A stretch of 64,000 nt of DNA from Fragum whitleyi (Eukaryota > Mollusca > Bivalvia > Cardiida > Cardiidae). The notes beneath the pieces were generated by a model. The model was not told where the DNA came from and made no database searches. It worked only from the letters and a program-made list of their open reading frames with translations. The position numbers and the translations under genes are program-made. This document shows, one piece after another, positions 9,637 through 61,310 of the stretch. Positions within the stretch are counted from its first letter, which is position 1; the number at the start of each line of letters is the position of its first letter. The stretch covers positions 978,001 to 1,042,000 of the forward strand of contig OX411552.1 in NCBI GenBank assembly GCA_948146395.1, given 5' to 3'.

Positions 9637-12479
9637 ATCCTTGAGAAATGTACGGAAACTTGTTTGTTTTAAACTGCGTTTCTTCTTTCAAGAATTTGAG
9701 TGGACCGTTTTGGACCAGTAAAGTCGAGTCCTGGCTCATCCGTCCAGTCGTCGTTTCAGGATACTGGAGCAATTGAAATGATTTACTATTTTAGAAGCAA
9801 TTTAAATTTCTATCATTGTATCTCGATTGTTCAGATTAGACTTGTATTTTGAGGATATGACGACTTGGAGGATCAGTCTTTATGTAGGTACAGGCTGATC
9901 TTTGCGGCATCTACCAGCCGATACACAATATCGGATGGGAAATCATGAGGAAAGGCGACTCTCTTGTCTGTAATTGAAGGACGAGACAAAAACCTATTAC
10001 AAAGTCTGCTAATTCCGTTTAGGGGATTTATTCTTATTTATTCTAGTCCGATTGACATAATTTCTCGTGCAGACAATTTACAGTGACAACCTAACCTTGG
10101 ACAAATTTGTCGCTTTTCTTTATTAGTCCTGCTAAATATAACTGACAACTTTTCCCAGTATTTGAAGAGAAGGAAGACTTGTACACATATAGATAAATGA
10201 ATAAATTTATCCTTTTTCCGCTTACAGGGCGAAAAAACAAGAGAACCGCCTACGATTCCCTACGCTAGGCTGATGGGTGCTGGATAATGGATAAAAAATA
10301 TAAGTCGAAAACGAGCATAATTCGCACAAAAAGCAACTAGAGTTACCCCCTTGATAGTATGGGCTCCTCTTTTGATAGTGAACATGTGTGCCAAGTTTCT
10401 AATGAAAGCCTTAAATAGAACTAGAGATATCACAAAATATCAAAGCTTTTGCACGACGATGACAACGCTCAGGCTAAAGCAATATCTCGGGTTTTCTCCG
10501 ACCAAAGAAAGTGCGATGATTTGTCTGAAATCTTATTACTGACAGCTGTATAATCCCGTTAATGAATCCAAGGGAAATGCCATGTCACATTGGGTTTGGA
10601 ATAGCATCAAGTTTTGTGGGTATCTGCAGCATCAATGTTTTTTTTTTTTTTTTTTTTTTTTTTTTCGGGCTATAACCTATGTCGCGGTTAAAGCGCTAAA
10701 CCCTAAGTGCCTATATATCTATGGGCCTTTACAACTACTAGTACTTTGCACTGGCCCTCGACGTGACGTGACACTATGCAACCCCCAAATCGTGCGGATA
10801 CTAACCGTGTATGGAAATCTGTTAAAAAAAGTTCTAAATGTTGAAGGTCCTAAGAAATTTTTTTGCCTTACACATTGCAATGGAGTCGCAATGATGCGTG
10901 GGTACCGTAGGATGCTCATGAAATGTTCAATAATAAATTTTAATCTCGTTCTTCAAGCACTACATATACGCAGCTTGAAAGTCGTGTCGTACAAATAAGA
11001 CCATATTAAACACCTCGGTATCTGTGCCATGAAGTCCACAAATATATAATCCGTTCTCCAGTAAAACTGCTTAATGTTTTACTGTCTATTTTCAATTTTA
11101 ACGCACATTGAATTGACGTCTGCAAATTCTTTGAAATTGGATTAGTCTAAAATTATTAGTTTAGTAGTATCTGGATAAGACATCTGAAATTACAAAGTTA
11201 CGTCATTTAAGTAGGTATTCCTAAACGACGGATCACATCAATTTCTCCTTTCATTTTCTAAGAATGTTTGTAGATGTGTAGGGGTTCGAACTTTCAAAAC
11301 AAGAAACACTCTTTCGGGAAACACGAGAAAGTGTACCTTACTGAACTTCACGGAATGCGTTTTTTTTTCTATTCGACAAAAATATCAATATATTCTCTCG
11401 AAACTTTAAAAAGTTCACACAGTTTACGAAGTTGGTGACAATTTGATTGAAAACGTAGGAAAGGGGGCCTTAGCACTTTTATAGGAAGTTACAGGAAGAA
11501 ATCTGATATTGACCTTTAGAATTACCAGGGACTCCGCCCCCACCCGTTGTTGCACTACCTTGCATTTCGGAGTGTATTGAGACATGTTTCTTGCCAAAAA
11601 AGGACAACATTAAATATTTAATAATAATTTTAAATTATTTGCTAGCATCAATTTTCGTACATTCTGTTTTGTTGAAAAAAAAAGGTTTTTATTCCTCCAT
11701 GAAAACAATTTTAAGAACGTAGCTATTTTCAAGCTTTCGAGCAAGGCAGTGCCGCAAAAATGTCTTATTTTGGAGAAATTCAACCATTTTTACTTCATGA
11801 TATCATATAATCAGATATATAAAGAACATTTTTAAAACTAAAAACCTAATCACACTGATGTATGACTTTGCGGATTCATACAGCGTGATAAGGTATTCAT
11901 TTTTATACCTCCATGAAATTAAAAAATACTCACTTCATCTCTTAATTGAAAAATATTTCTAAAGTACCTAGTACTTGGTTGTGCTACTGAAATGTCTTAC
12001 AAAGGAAATCAGCTTTTCAATTTTTATTTCTTAAGAAACCTCTTTTGCAACATAATAAATAACGTCTATAAATCCTTTGATAAATTATTGTGTGCAAAAA
12101 CATATTTGCACTTGTTAATGAGATTTCCGGTAAATTCTTCAATTAAAAAAATTCTATCCGGGACATCAAAGCGAAGACGACCTTAGAACAAAAGGTATCA
12201 TGCATGCATTGAAGTTTTTTTATAATTAATATCCTATTTAAGACCACTTCCTTAATTAACTTAGCTGGTTTTGACGTGTTGAAAAACAATGCCCTCAAAC
12301 TCACGTTTTTTTCTTTGCTACACCACAATTTTCCTAGACTAGAACATTGAGAGGGGTCAGGGCAACACTTTTGTGGACGCCTTTATTAATATATAGGCAC
12401 TTACAATAGCTGGCCCCTCGATCTATTGCAAGTAATGTAACTCTGAAATCTATTGCCAGATTTTTAAGGCTCTAAACCC
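9637..12479. other. No gene recognised; poly-T run at about 10639-10664
   Basis: AT-rich sequence with open frames of up to 138 codons that lack any recognisable motif, one of which runs through the T-homopolymer and encodes a phenylalanine tract. The 11060-11200 part is an old dispersed repeat also seen at about 3440-3560. I find no splice-consistent exon of the LRRCC1 gene or any other. Confidence 0.5.
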
Positions 12480-13080
12480 CGTTGTGCGTCCTTAAAGTGC
12501 GTCCTTGGAGTTGGCGAAGACTAAAATTGATAAGGACTTGGTGATGTAAATAATTCATGAAAGAGTCGCGCCGAGACCAACAAGTCATCTCTTAGCATTT
12601 CGAAGATGAAAGATTTGAGTCGCAAGTATTACCTTGTCAAGCACTGTTACGCTGGGTGCTTGTGTCTAAAAACGTACTTTTCACATACGTGCAACTCACC
12701 ACTTGACGCCTTTTTCACGCACATCGCACGTAGAAAACATATACGAACAGTTGCAAGAGTTGTCCACAGAAAAGGTTGTAAGACCCTATCTTCTTTTCCG
12801 AAGTCAAGGACTAGAATTCAGACGCGAGAGAGCTTACGTCACTTTAACGTTCCAGCGATGTGTCGATTTCTTTACGTGGAACTGATGGTCAAATCGGCGA
12901 GTAATCGGTACATCGGCCGATTCGATAGAGGATTTTTGGAGATCGGCGTCGCGTCGATGAGTTTCATCTTCAAGTTAAAAACCTGCCGACTAGACGGCCA
13001 CTAGTGGCAACGTCTTTTAGATTTGTGGAAGACAATTTTGTATCAACCACTAAGATCCGGCGAACGTCACCAGTCGATTT
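12480..13080. other. CpG-rich island with unassigned reading frame
   Basis: This stretch keeps many CpG dinucleotides (for example CGGCGTCGCGTCGATG near 12943-12958), in contrast with the CpG-poor surroundings. A plus-strand ATG at 12606 opens a frame of 132 codons, and a second overlapping frame of 60 codons begins at 12703. Neither translation resembles a protein I know. It could be a promoter/first exon of an unseen gene, a young element not yet depleted by methylation, or chance. Confidence 0.35.
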
Positions 13081-13084
13081 TATA

Positions 13085-14028
13085 CAAATTGCAAGCTAGC
13101 ATATTCAGGTTTTCCTATTTTCACCCATCGTGCTCAGACGAGCTAAAAGGGATGTGCCCAGGTGGAGCCCAAATATTACCGAAAATATTACCCCAGTGTC
13201 TGGATATGAACAAACTTGGTAGGGGCCCACTAGATGATGCTACATACTGAATATGAAAGCTGTGTGCCCTCTCGTTTCGGAAAAGCAGATTTTAAAGGTT
13301 TTCAATCTTTGATTCTATGTAAGAAGGATTGTGCCCGGATGAAACCCGAATGTGATCCTATGGTCTTGATATGAACAAAATTTGTAGAGGTCCACAAGAT
13401 GATACCACATACAAAATATAAAAGCTGTCTGCCTTCTGGTTTCAGAGAAGATTTTTGAAGATTTTCAATTATTTACCCTTCCTGCTCAGAAGAGCTATTA
13501 GGGATGAAAGCCAAAATAAGACCCCAGGGTCTTAATATGAACAAACTTGGTAGAGGCCTACAAGGTGATGCTACATACCATATATGAAAGCTGTCTACCA
13601 TCTGGTTTCAGAAAAGAAGATTTTTAAGATTTTTTAAGCTCTTTGATTCTATGTAAAAAGGGTTGCGCCCAGGTGGAGCCGAAATATTATCCAAGGATCT
13701 TGATATGAAAAAACTAAGTAGATGTCCACTATATGATGCTACATACAAAATATGAAAGCTGTCTGCCTTCTGGTTTCAGAGAAGAAGATTTTTGAATATT
13801 TTCATATTTTCACCCTTTTTATTAAGGGTAAAGGGAAAGTTAAGGGTGGATTTCATTTATTTGGACAACTTTGGTAGAGCTTGACCCAAGGAACATCCCT
13901 GCCAAGTTTCATCAAGATTGGCCCACTGGTTTTGGAGGAGAAGATGTTTTAAGGAATTGTGGACAATGGACAACTGATGAGGGACATTGTACAATCACAA
14001 TAGCTCATCTTGAGCACTTCTTGCTTTT
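13085..14028 (+). mobile_element. Tandem-repeat element (HINE-like, family D)
   Basis: About five degenerate direct repeats of roughly 190 bp share CCAGGTGGAGCC, GATATGAACAAACTTGGTAG, GATGCTACATAC, ATGAAAGCTGTCTGCC and GTTTCAGAGAAGAAGATTTT. The 3' end GGGACATTGTACAATCACAATAG then CTCATCTTGAGCAC resembles the end of the element at 29720-30608. The 5' boundary is uncertain. Confidence 0.65.
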
Positions 14029-14067
14029 TGATTGACTATTTATTTATCTGCGGATTTCTCAATAATA

Positions 14068-14132
14068 CTATGTTGTTAAACCAAATAGAATAGTCTCACT
14101 GAGACGATTCAAATGGTTATTAACAACACAGG
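14068..14132. repeat. Imperfect hairpin with AGTCTCACTGAGACG core
   Basis: Outer arms TGTTGTTAA / TTAACAACA and an inner GTCTCACTGAGAC form a hairpin. A related core, CGTCTCATTGAGACGATTCT, lies near 19471-19491. Confidence 0.6.
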
Positions 14133-14469
14133 ATTCATTTAACATTAATTTTTAGACTAATAATATCTACTTTTTGAAATATTTTGTTTCAAAGAACTGG
14201 ATTTTGAAAACAAACACTAAATGAAAATGGTCGCTTAATAGACGTGGTTGCTTGAGCAAGGTTGACTGTTTTTTTTCAAAAGCCCAACACATCAGTGTTT
14301 TCAAAGGCTTGTTTTCTGGAAAGAACAAAGGCTAAGTCCAACTCTCTTTACAATGAATCAGTTTATTTTGCATAGTCTTAATAATACAGAAAAATAAATA
14401 CCTTTTTTACATAAATTCTTTTATCACAACTTGAATGGTTGTCCAAGTACTCAAGTCAACAAAAGCTAT

Positions 14470-14945
14470 AATTCAAGATTGATCTTGACTTATGACCTTG
14501 AAGTTTTGTGAAAAATTCTTTTAAACTGCACGCCAATGAATGATTGGGAAAATTTTTGCCAAATTATCTTGAAATCTGAACATGAATGTTGAATTATGCT
14601 CAAGATAAGCTCCATTTTAACATTTGACATTGAACTTTGACCTTGACTGAGGACCAATATGACAATTTGATGTGTGCTGAAAATGAGCTTGAAGTAAAGT
14701 AGCTTGAGGTATAACAGCACTTGGAAACAAGATGTGTTTGTGAAACACAAACACCCCCAAAACAGCATTTTTTTAAGGCTTTGACCTTGACAGATAACCT
14801 TGACCTTGTCACATGATCTTGACCCTGGTATCTGTGGATGCGCATTATTAAGATCTATCATCATACCAAATATGAGCATTGTATCTTGAATAGCCTTTTT
14901 TTTGTTAAGTTTTGCAGACAGACAGAGGGACAGACAGATAATGAT
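14470..14945 (+). mobile_element. HINE-like element, TTGACCTTG family
   Basis: Contains repeated TTGACCTTGAC motifs, GATGTGTTTGTGAAACAC, and closes with a CAGACAGACAGAGGGACAGACAG microsatellite near 14917-14939. Related sequence lies at 34850-35270 and 58951-59150. Open frames on its minus strand are short and without motifs. Confidence 0.55.
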
Positions 14946-15029
14946 AAAACAATATATCCCAAACTTTCGATTCAGTGTAAGATAATGTCACATGGTCAGG
15001 GACATTAACCCTTTTCTTGCTAAAAGAAA

Positions 15030-15582
15030 TTTTCATGTCAAACTAATTTGCCTGCTGTATTCAAATTTCATTTCAAACGAAATTACCTGCTGTATTTAAA
15101 TTTTATTTCAAACAAAATTGCCTGCTGTATTTAAATATTTTTTGAAACAAAATTACCTGCTGTATTTAAATTTCATTTCAAACAAAATTACCTGCTGTAT
15201 TCAAATTTTATTTGAAACAAAATTGCCTGCTGTATTCAAATTTCATTTGAAACAAAATTACCAGCTGTATTTAAATTTTATTTCAAACTTAATTGCCTGA
15301 TGTATTCAAATTTATTTCAAACAAAATTGCCTGCTGTATTCAAATTTTATTTCAAAGAAAATTGCCTGCTGTATTTAAATTTCATTTCAAACAAAATAAC
15401 TTGCTGTATTCAAATTTTATTTGTAACAAATTTACCTGGTGTATCTAAATCTTATTTGTAAAAAATTACCTGCAGTATTTAAATCTTATTTGAAACAAAA
15501 TTGGCTTCTGTATTAAATTCTATTTCAAACAAAATTGCCTGCTGTATTTAAATTTTATTTGAAACAAAATTGCCTGCTGTAA
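15030..15582. repeat. Minisatellite, about 36-bp unit, about 15 copies
   Basis: Direct repeats of a unit approximating ATTGCCTGCTGTATTTAAAT followed by TTTATTTCAAACAAA. Copies differ from one another by a few substitutions and small gaps, and there are no unique spacers. A 60-codon open frame inside it is a product of the repeat. Confidence 0.95.
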
Positions 15583-16030
15583 ACAAATTATGCATGTCTG
15601 TGCAGACTGAGTCTATGCTAACTGTGTAAGCCGTGTATTGATAGATGTTGCAAGAGCATAAGGTCAAAAACATGAAAGGGGTTAATATTTCCTGTTTTTA
15701 TTAAACCCTATTTCCAATATCAACTGAATGAAAGTCATTTTTAATTTCCTGAACTCTACTGTATAAAAGTACAAAAGTATTGTATCACATTTTGATTCAC
15801 TCTTATAATAGCTTAATTTATTTTTTATGACTAAACTTTGTCAAAAGATATTTAATATCAGACAATGATATTGGCTTTAAATGTCTCTTGAATTGAACTT
15901 TTTAAGTCTAGAAAGGTTTCCTACAATTACAGTGTATCAAACTTAAAGTGAAATTGAACTATATAAATTGTTCAAAGCCTCAAGCTGCTTATCTCACATA
16001 GGTCTACAATTATTTACATATAAAGCACAA
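15583..16030. other. No gene recognised
   Basis: AT-rich sequence with no recognisable coding or repeat structure apart from short hairpin remnants. Confidence 0.4.
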
Positions 16031-16112
16031 ATCAATGGCTCAGCACAAAACAGTTGTAAATGCCTATATGTTTATGGGCAGTTACATCTTTTTTACACTT
16101 AGCCATTGAAAT
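16031..16112. repeat. Short palindromic element (GTTGTAACTGCCTATA family)
   Basis: A decayed hairpin: CAGTTGTAAATGCCTATATG pairs with ATGGGCAGTTACATC, with outer GGCTCAGCAC / CTTAGCC. Better preserved copies are at 34212-34276, 35353-35418, 35514-35573, 57683-57757, 58388-58450, 58566-58637 and 60335-60395. Confidence 0.65.
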
Positions 16113-16124
16113 ATCATCAAGGAT

Positions 16125-16200
16125 GTGTGTTGCCATCAAGGATTGAACCCAGGACCAATGGTTAGGAGACAGGTGCTCTTCCAACTGCCCAATGGTGGCT
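16125..16200 (-). repeat. tRNA-like SINE head remnant
   Basis: On the minus strand TGGGCAGTTGGAAGAGCACC (A-box-like) and GGTTCAATCCT (B box) have tRNA-like spacing, with a CTCCTAA anticodon-like loop. The acceptor stem is missing, so this is pseudo-tRNA from a SINE. Confidence 0.6.
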
Positions 16201-16867
16201 GTGTTACATAGAATGTAAAATAAGTCGAATCATTTTCTGCAATATTGGTGTTAGTATGGAAGAATGTATCCACAGACAGAAAGTTGCTTGCATTCATATC
16301 TAAATGTTTGAAATGCCAATCTAACATTTGTGATTGACAAAATATGAGGCTGTGCTTGGATTTCCGACAATTTCAAATTACCAAAAAGCAAAGACTCTGA
16401 CCACCCTGTGCATCCGCACAGTCTGTCCAGTCTTCACTATGTGTTTAGTAGAGAGTACAGATCTCAAAGTATCTGTAGACCATCAGGCAACTTTATATTA
16501 ACAGCAAGCAATTGTCCAGGCTTCTAGATGTTTGCTCCTCATGCACATTTCAAATTGTTGTAAATGTGACACACAGGCTCATATTTCTTGTTTTCTGATT
16601 ATCTACCAAGTATATATGATTATTGATGATTTCAAATCCTTGTGAATCTATAGTTTGATGCAAGACAACAATTAAAAGCCACTATAGATGGTTAACAAGA
16701 AGACTAAAGAGCTCAATGGTGAAGCTGGAAAGTCCATTGGTTTTATATTATTCTGTTTTACCAATCCTTAAACGATTCATGTTACATAATTCTTGTGATG
16801 CTTTTCAGTGGATTATCAAGTAGACTATCATTTGATAAAGACATTGTCTAACTAGTGACATTATCAA
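16201..16867. other. No gene recognised; one short hairpin
   Basis: Holds a hairpin near 16389-16434 (AAGACTCTGACCACCCTGTG / CACAGTCTGTCCAGTCTT) of the family best seen at 35650-35688. Otherwise AT-rich and non-coding. Confidence 0.5.
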
Positions 16868-17554
16868 CTAGAAAGCCATGAATGGCTTGAGTCGCTCCAC
16901 AGGCTTGAAATTCTTGTAATAGCAAATCTAAATTTTTTAGATATTTTGGGTTCTACTGATGTTGAAATGATTTTCAAAGTTTCCTCTATATAACATATAG
17001 CAAAATGACCTCCACCCATATAAGACATATTTTTCATCCGATCACAGTAAATTTTGGTAGACTGATAAAGGGTCACTCAAGGATCATTCCAGTAAAATTT
17101 GGTTGATATCCATCAATTACATTCTGAGAAAATGATTTTCAAAGTTTTCACTATATAACATATAGAGAAATGACCTCCGCCCATAAAATACATATCTTTC
17201 ATCCAATCACAATAAATTTTGGTAGACTAATAAAGGGTCACCCAAGGATCATTCATGTAAAATTTAATTAGTATCCATCTATTAGAATCTGAGAAAACTC
17301 ACTTTTTACCATATTTGGAAATAAGCCACGCCCATAAAATCCATGTTTTTCAATGGATCCAAATTTCTTGAACAACTTTGAAAGAGGGTCACCCAAAGAT
17401 CATTCCTTTGAAGTTTGGTTGAAATTCATCCAGTGGTTTCTGAGGGAAAGATTTTTAAAGAAAAAGTTTACGACAGGACGCACATATGTACTGACGGACA
17501 GACACAACGCCATGACAATAGTCCCAGTGGCTTTCAGCCAGTGGAGCTAAAAAC
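16868..17554 (+). mobile_element. HINE-like element, family A
   Basis: Begins CTAGAAAGCCATGAATGGCT with GCTCCACAGGC at 16894-16904. It contains two to three copies of a roughly 125-bp unit, then a degenerate GGACGCACATATG/ACGGACAGACAC stretch. It closes with a hairpin CCCAGTGGCTTTCAGCCAGTGGAGCTA. No coding potential beyond chance frames. Confidence 0.85.
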
Positions 17555-17734
17555 AAATACCACTCTTTATCTAAGCCAAGCCGAATAAGTGATGTCATCA
17601 TGAATGTTGCATAGCAATCACATGCAAAATTGCTTGTTTTGCAACGCTGTTGACGTACATCTACACTAAGAAAAAAGTTTCACCAGTAATACTATAACAT
17701 GCGCTCCTGTCCTCCAGCTGGTATCTAACATAGG
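17555..17734. other. Sequence downstream of LRRCC1, nothing recognised
   Basis: Short non-coding stretch between the HINE-like element and the decayed exon copies. Confidence 0.4.
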
Positions 17735-17996
17735 TCTATGTTCTCTTAAGTTTGCTTGTGCTAATCTCTTAGCTTAATCTTTCATTGCATTTTTGCTGCT
17801 TTAATATTCTTAAGTTTTTTATCGGCTTTTTTATTGATCACTCACAGCCTAAGCTAATTTCTCAACTTTATCTTCCTTAGTTTTCCTAGTAGCTTGTTTA
17901 TCCTTTAGTATAAATCAGTTTGTATACCACTCATAGCCAGTCTTAATCTCTGTACTTTATCTTCTAAACTGAATTCTATTTTATATTGATTCTCCT
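17735..17996 (-). pseudogene. Three decayed tandem copies of the LRRCC1 terminal exon
   Basis: Immediately after the LRRCC1 stop codon the exon sequence repeats. The copy at about 17901-17996 keeps AGATAAAGTACAGAGATTAA, GGCTATGAGTG and CAAACTGATTTATACTAAAG at the same spacing. The copy at about 17828-17900 keeps GAAGATAAAGTTGAGAAATT and GTGAGTGATCAA, and that at about 17740-17827 keeps AAAGCAGC, ATGAAAGATTAAGC and AGAGATTAGCAC. The period is roughly 75-92 bp. All three have in-frame stops or frame changes. They lie in what would be the 3' UTR. Confidence 0.8.
17830..17835 (-). promoter_or_regulatory. Candidate polyadenylation signal AATAAA
   Basis: On the minus strand GATCAATAAAAAAGCC lies about 165 bases beyond the LRRCC1 stop, inside one of the decayed exon copies. 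It is the nearest canonical hexamer I noticed, but without transcript data its use is inference. Confidence 0.35.
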
Positions 17997-58320
<40,324 letters not shown>

Positions 58321-58341
<21 letters not shown>

Positions 58342-58690
58342 CTATGATATACAAATTACACAAGTGAAAGATACTGATGGCTCATTGTAAAACAGTTGTA
58401 ACTGCCTATAAACATATAGGCAGAAACAAATGTTTCGCCCTGAGCCATTGAATTATGATACAGAATCTTTAATTTTTTTACCAAATTTGGCATTATCTTT
58501 GTATATCTAGTGTGCTAACTCTCTCCTATAATATACAAATTACACAAGTGAAAGATATTGATGGCCCATTGCAAAACAGTTGTAACTGCCTATAAACATA
58601 TAGGCAGTTACAACAGTTTTGGGCTGAGCCATCAAATCATTATACAGAATTTCCTTTTTTTTACCAAATTTGGTATTATCTATGTCAAGG
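58321..58690. repeat. Tandem duplication (about 185 bp) including the exon-1 acceptor edge
   Basis: 58321-58508 and 58509-58690 share AGTGTG(T/C)TAACTCTCTCCTAT, ATACAAATTACACAAGTGAA, the palindromic GTTGTAACTGCCTATAAACA and CCAAATTTGG(C/T)ATTATCT. The second copy carries the first roughly 18 bases of the exon and its acceptor only. Confidence 0.88.
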
Positions 58691-58950
58691 GATCAGTGCA
58701 AAACAATTGTTAGTGCCTAAATATTTTTTACAATGATCTTATTGTTTGGTCTACACTTTTCATTGACAGTATACAAAGGTGTATTCTTCCGATCTTTAAT
58801 TTTAATTGTTCATGATTTGAAAAGATTGAGAAAATATTTTTTTGAATTCATAGAGGTATGAAACTAAAAGCCTAAGTATACAATATGAATATGCAAAATG
58901 AAAAAAAAAATGCACCACCATGGCAAGCAATGAAATTATTACCATTTAAA

Positions 58951-59150
58951 ACAAGATGTGTGCGTGAAACACGAATTTCCCCGTAACAGTGATCTCTCGA
59001 TAAGGCAAAGTATAAGTTTGGTTGAGTTTTCGGACAGACAGACCGACAGACAGACAGACAGACAAACGGACAGACAGATGGATGGACAGACAGACAGACG
59101 GACATGAGTAAAACAATATGCCCCCAATCTCTCGATACGGGGGCATAAAA
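58951..59150 (+). mobile_element. Short HINE-like element
   Basis: GATGTGTGCGTGAAACACGA start with ATTTCCCCGTAAC, then a long GACAGACAGACAGACAAACG-type microsatellite (59031-59103), then TGCCCCCAATCTCTCGATACGGGGGCATAAAA forming a 3' hairpin. Minus-strand frames rich in S-V-C-L are translations of the microsatellite. Confidence 0.8.
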
Positions 59151-59179
59151 ATCACAAGCAATTTTGTAAACATTAACTA

Positions 59180-60046
59180 CAGTAAAGTCTCGGTAGTTCG
59201 TATCTCAAGGGACCGGGACAATTTATACAAACTAAACGTAGTACTAACCAACCAATGTCAAGCGGTTGGTAGTTTTTTTGATGGCTCAGATCGGACATTG
59301 TCTTAAGGTACCATCTATTTGTGGCTTTATTCTAAGGTTCTATGGAATATGTTTTAAATCAAGTTCTAACGAGACCCTTTTGTAGTAGAGAATAAGAACT
59401 CAACAAATCTCACTTGAACAATGATCATCTTTGGTTTCGTCTATATTTAAATCCTATATAAAGTATTTTCGGCAATTATTTACATGTCAAATATTAACTA
59501 TATCGAAGTGTTTGCCCTTTGGATCAAATCACTTTGAGTACTCATTCAGTGGACGTTGAAAAGTTTCGACATTACGTTGAATCTGTGTGGAAGTCATGTT
59601 GACAATTAAGTCTACGAAGATTTGCACATTCAGTTATGCATGATCGGTATGAAAGCCAGATGAAATACAATAATTAAGGTCACTGATCCTTTATTCGATT
59701 AAACCCGCCAAAAATTACGAATCAAACAATGCCTGTAAATATTGATGCAGAACAAAAACTTCGATTAATACCAATCAACAGGTGTGAAAATCAAGGTATA
59801 TGTCTATTGTTACACCTAGGACAGCTATTGATCGCACAATTCACACCTACGGATTAAACATATTGATTTGTCTTATTTAAAAACCCTCGGGACTTGATGC
59901 GGGCTACGAACTACGAACCACCAACGTGCGAATTACTCGGAGCCTTCTTACAAAGATAAAGAAGGAAGAAAATCGGGACCAAAGAATGCATACGAACTAA
60001 CACATACCTACAAACCACCGGCGTGCGAACCACTGAGATTTTACTG
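59180..60046. mobile_element. pogo-like non-autonomous element, 867 bp
   Basis: TA flanks both ends. The left end is CAGTAAAGTCTCGGTAGTTC and the right end (reverse complement) CAGTAAAATCTCAGTGGTTC. Degenerate TIR-like copies with GTTCGTAG and GCGTGCGAA occur inside both ends (for example 59905-59945). No transposase ORF. CAGT ends with TA duplication suggest pogo/Tigger or related Tc1-mariner; inference. Confidence 0.75.
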
Positions 60047-60334
60047 TATTTGAGGTTATGGAAAACTCAAACTTTGTTAAAATAAGCTCAAAGCTGTCAT
60101 GATAAAAAAAAATCATATACTATGTGACAAAATCCAATATCGAGATAGAAAATAAATCTTGAGAAACCAACTAGGAGTCTGGACAAGCTTAATGAAGTTC
60201 CGGTCATACATCAGGGAGTGTGACACAAAAATACTCAGTCACTCCTTATAGAACGTGAGCAAATAAATGGGTCAATGGGGGCAATTATTGGCAATGTGAT
60301 CTCAATGGTTCAACTTATTTTTGCGGGTTTAATA

Positions 60335-60395
60335 CAAAACTGTTGTAAAAGCCTTTATTTATAAAGGAAATTACAACAGAGTTGTATGAAGCCCT
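60335..60395. repeat. Short palindromic element
   Basis: CAAAACTGTTGTAAAAGCCT and AAGGAAATTACAACAGAGTTG form a decayed hairpin of the GTTGTAACTGCC family. Confidence 0.65.
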
Positions 60396-60809
60396 AAAAT
60401 TGTAATAGCCTAAAAGAGAGATGTACAAATATCAGCAGAGAAGAATAAAAGAAATTTGGATATCTATTCTCTTATTTTCCTAATTTATCAAAAAAAAAAT
60501 AGGTAATTTTCAGCAAAATTTTACAATTACCTTTAAAAAATCCTGTTTTTGAATAAGCTTAGTTAGAAGTCAAGTCATTCCTAAATTCAATTTTAGAAAC
60601 TATTAACCCACATTGCCTTTTCTAAATACTCATATTTACACCAAAACTCATTTAAATTCAAATATCTTATTGTATAATTATAGTGTAATGATCAACTCAT
60701 CCCATTTCAAACTAGGCTAATTTGATTATAACCATTTTAAAATAGGCTAACTTCAATCTGAAATCTTCAGGATAAGAATCAACCCTATGTTCATGGATAA
60801 CAAATCATG
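60396..60809. other. Intron, no gene
   Basis: AT-rich; nothing recognised. Confidence 0.4.
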
Positions 60810-60888
60810 GCAAACTGTTTGCAAATTTTACCCTGCTTTGCATGCCCATTTGCATGCAGAGCAGGGTATAATTTGCAAACAGTTTGCA
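60810..60888. repeat. Hairpin GCAAACTGTTTGCAAATT family
   Basis: GCAAACTGTTTGCAAATTTT with ACCCTGC(T)TTGCATG pairs with CATGCAGAGCAGGGTATAAT and TTGCAAACAGTTTGC. One arm matches the 38160-38200 sequence and, loosely, the interior of the 52-290 fold-back. Confidence 0.8.
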
Positions 60889-61029
60889 CAATTTTGTCAT
60901 CCTGATTGCAGGAGAGGTTTCTTCATTCAGTCAATAAGATAATGTACATGTATACACATTTCTAAATCCTTTTTTATTCAGCATGTTCAGTGGCTAATAC
61001 TGGATCAATATAATATGAGCTTTGCAGAG

Positions 61030-61310
61030 CAGAGCATATACGCCTGAAACAGTGATTTTCTTTCAATTCATGGGCAGATAATTCAAGATTTCTCAGGAAT
61101 GACAGGAGCGATTTGAATTTCTAAGGTCTTATGCACAATAAGACATCATAGGGAGTAATCGTGCCAAGTTTCAGCTCAATCCCATTAATAGTTTAGGAGG
61201 AGTTGCACACACACAAAAATGCTCAAGGATGAACAGACAGACGCACTTACAGACAGATGGAAAGACAACTGGGACCACAACATAATACGACCCTTCATGT
61301 GTTTAATAAT
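61030..61310 (+). mobile_element. Degenerate HINE-like fragment
   Basis: AGCATATACGCCTGAAACAG start, GTGCCAAGTTTCAGCTCAAT and AGGAGGAGTTGC interior, and ACAGACAGACGCACTTACAG microsatellite remnant, close to the ATACGCCGCC family at 54500. The 3' hairpin is decayed (ATACGACCCTTCATG). Confidence 0.5.

Noticed and set aside
10582..10998. 138-codon plus-strand frame as a gene
   Set aside because: It crosses a long T-homopolymer giving a phenylalanine run, has no recognisable motif and no splice or promoter support.
15030..15582. CRISPR-like regular repeats
   Set aside because: Units are contiguous diverged direct repeats without unique spacers, in a eukaryotic context. The same applies to 62615-62845.
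58872..59173. Frames rich in Ser-Val-Cys-Leu resembling a cysteine-rich or signal-peptide-like protein
   Set aside because: They arise from the GACAGACAGAC microsatellite. The same composition appears at other such microsatellites (for example 32492, 34946, 52014).
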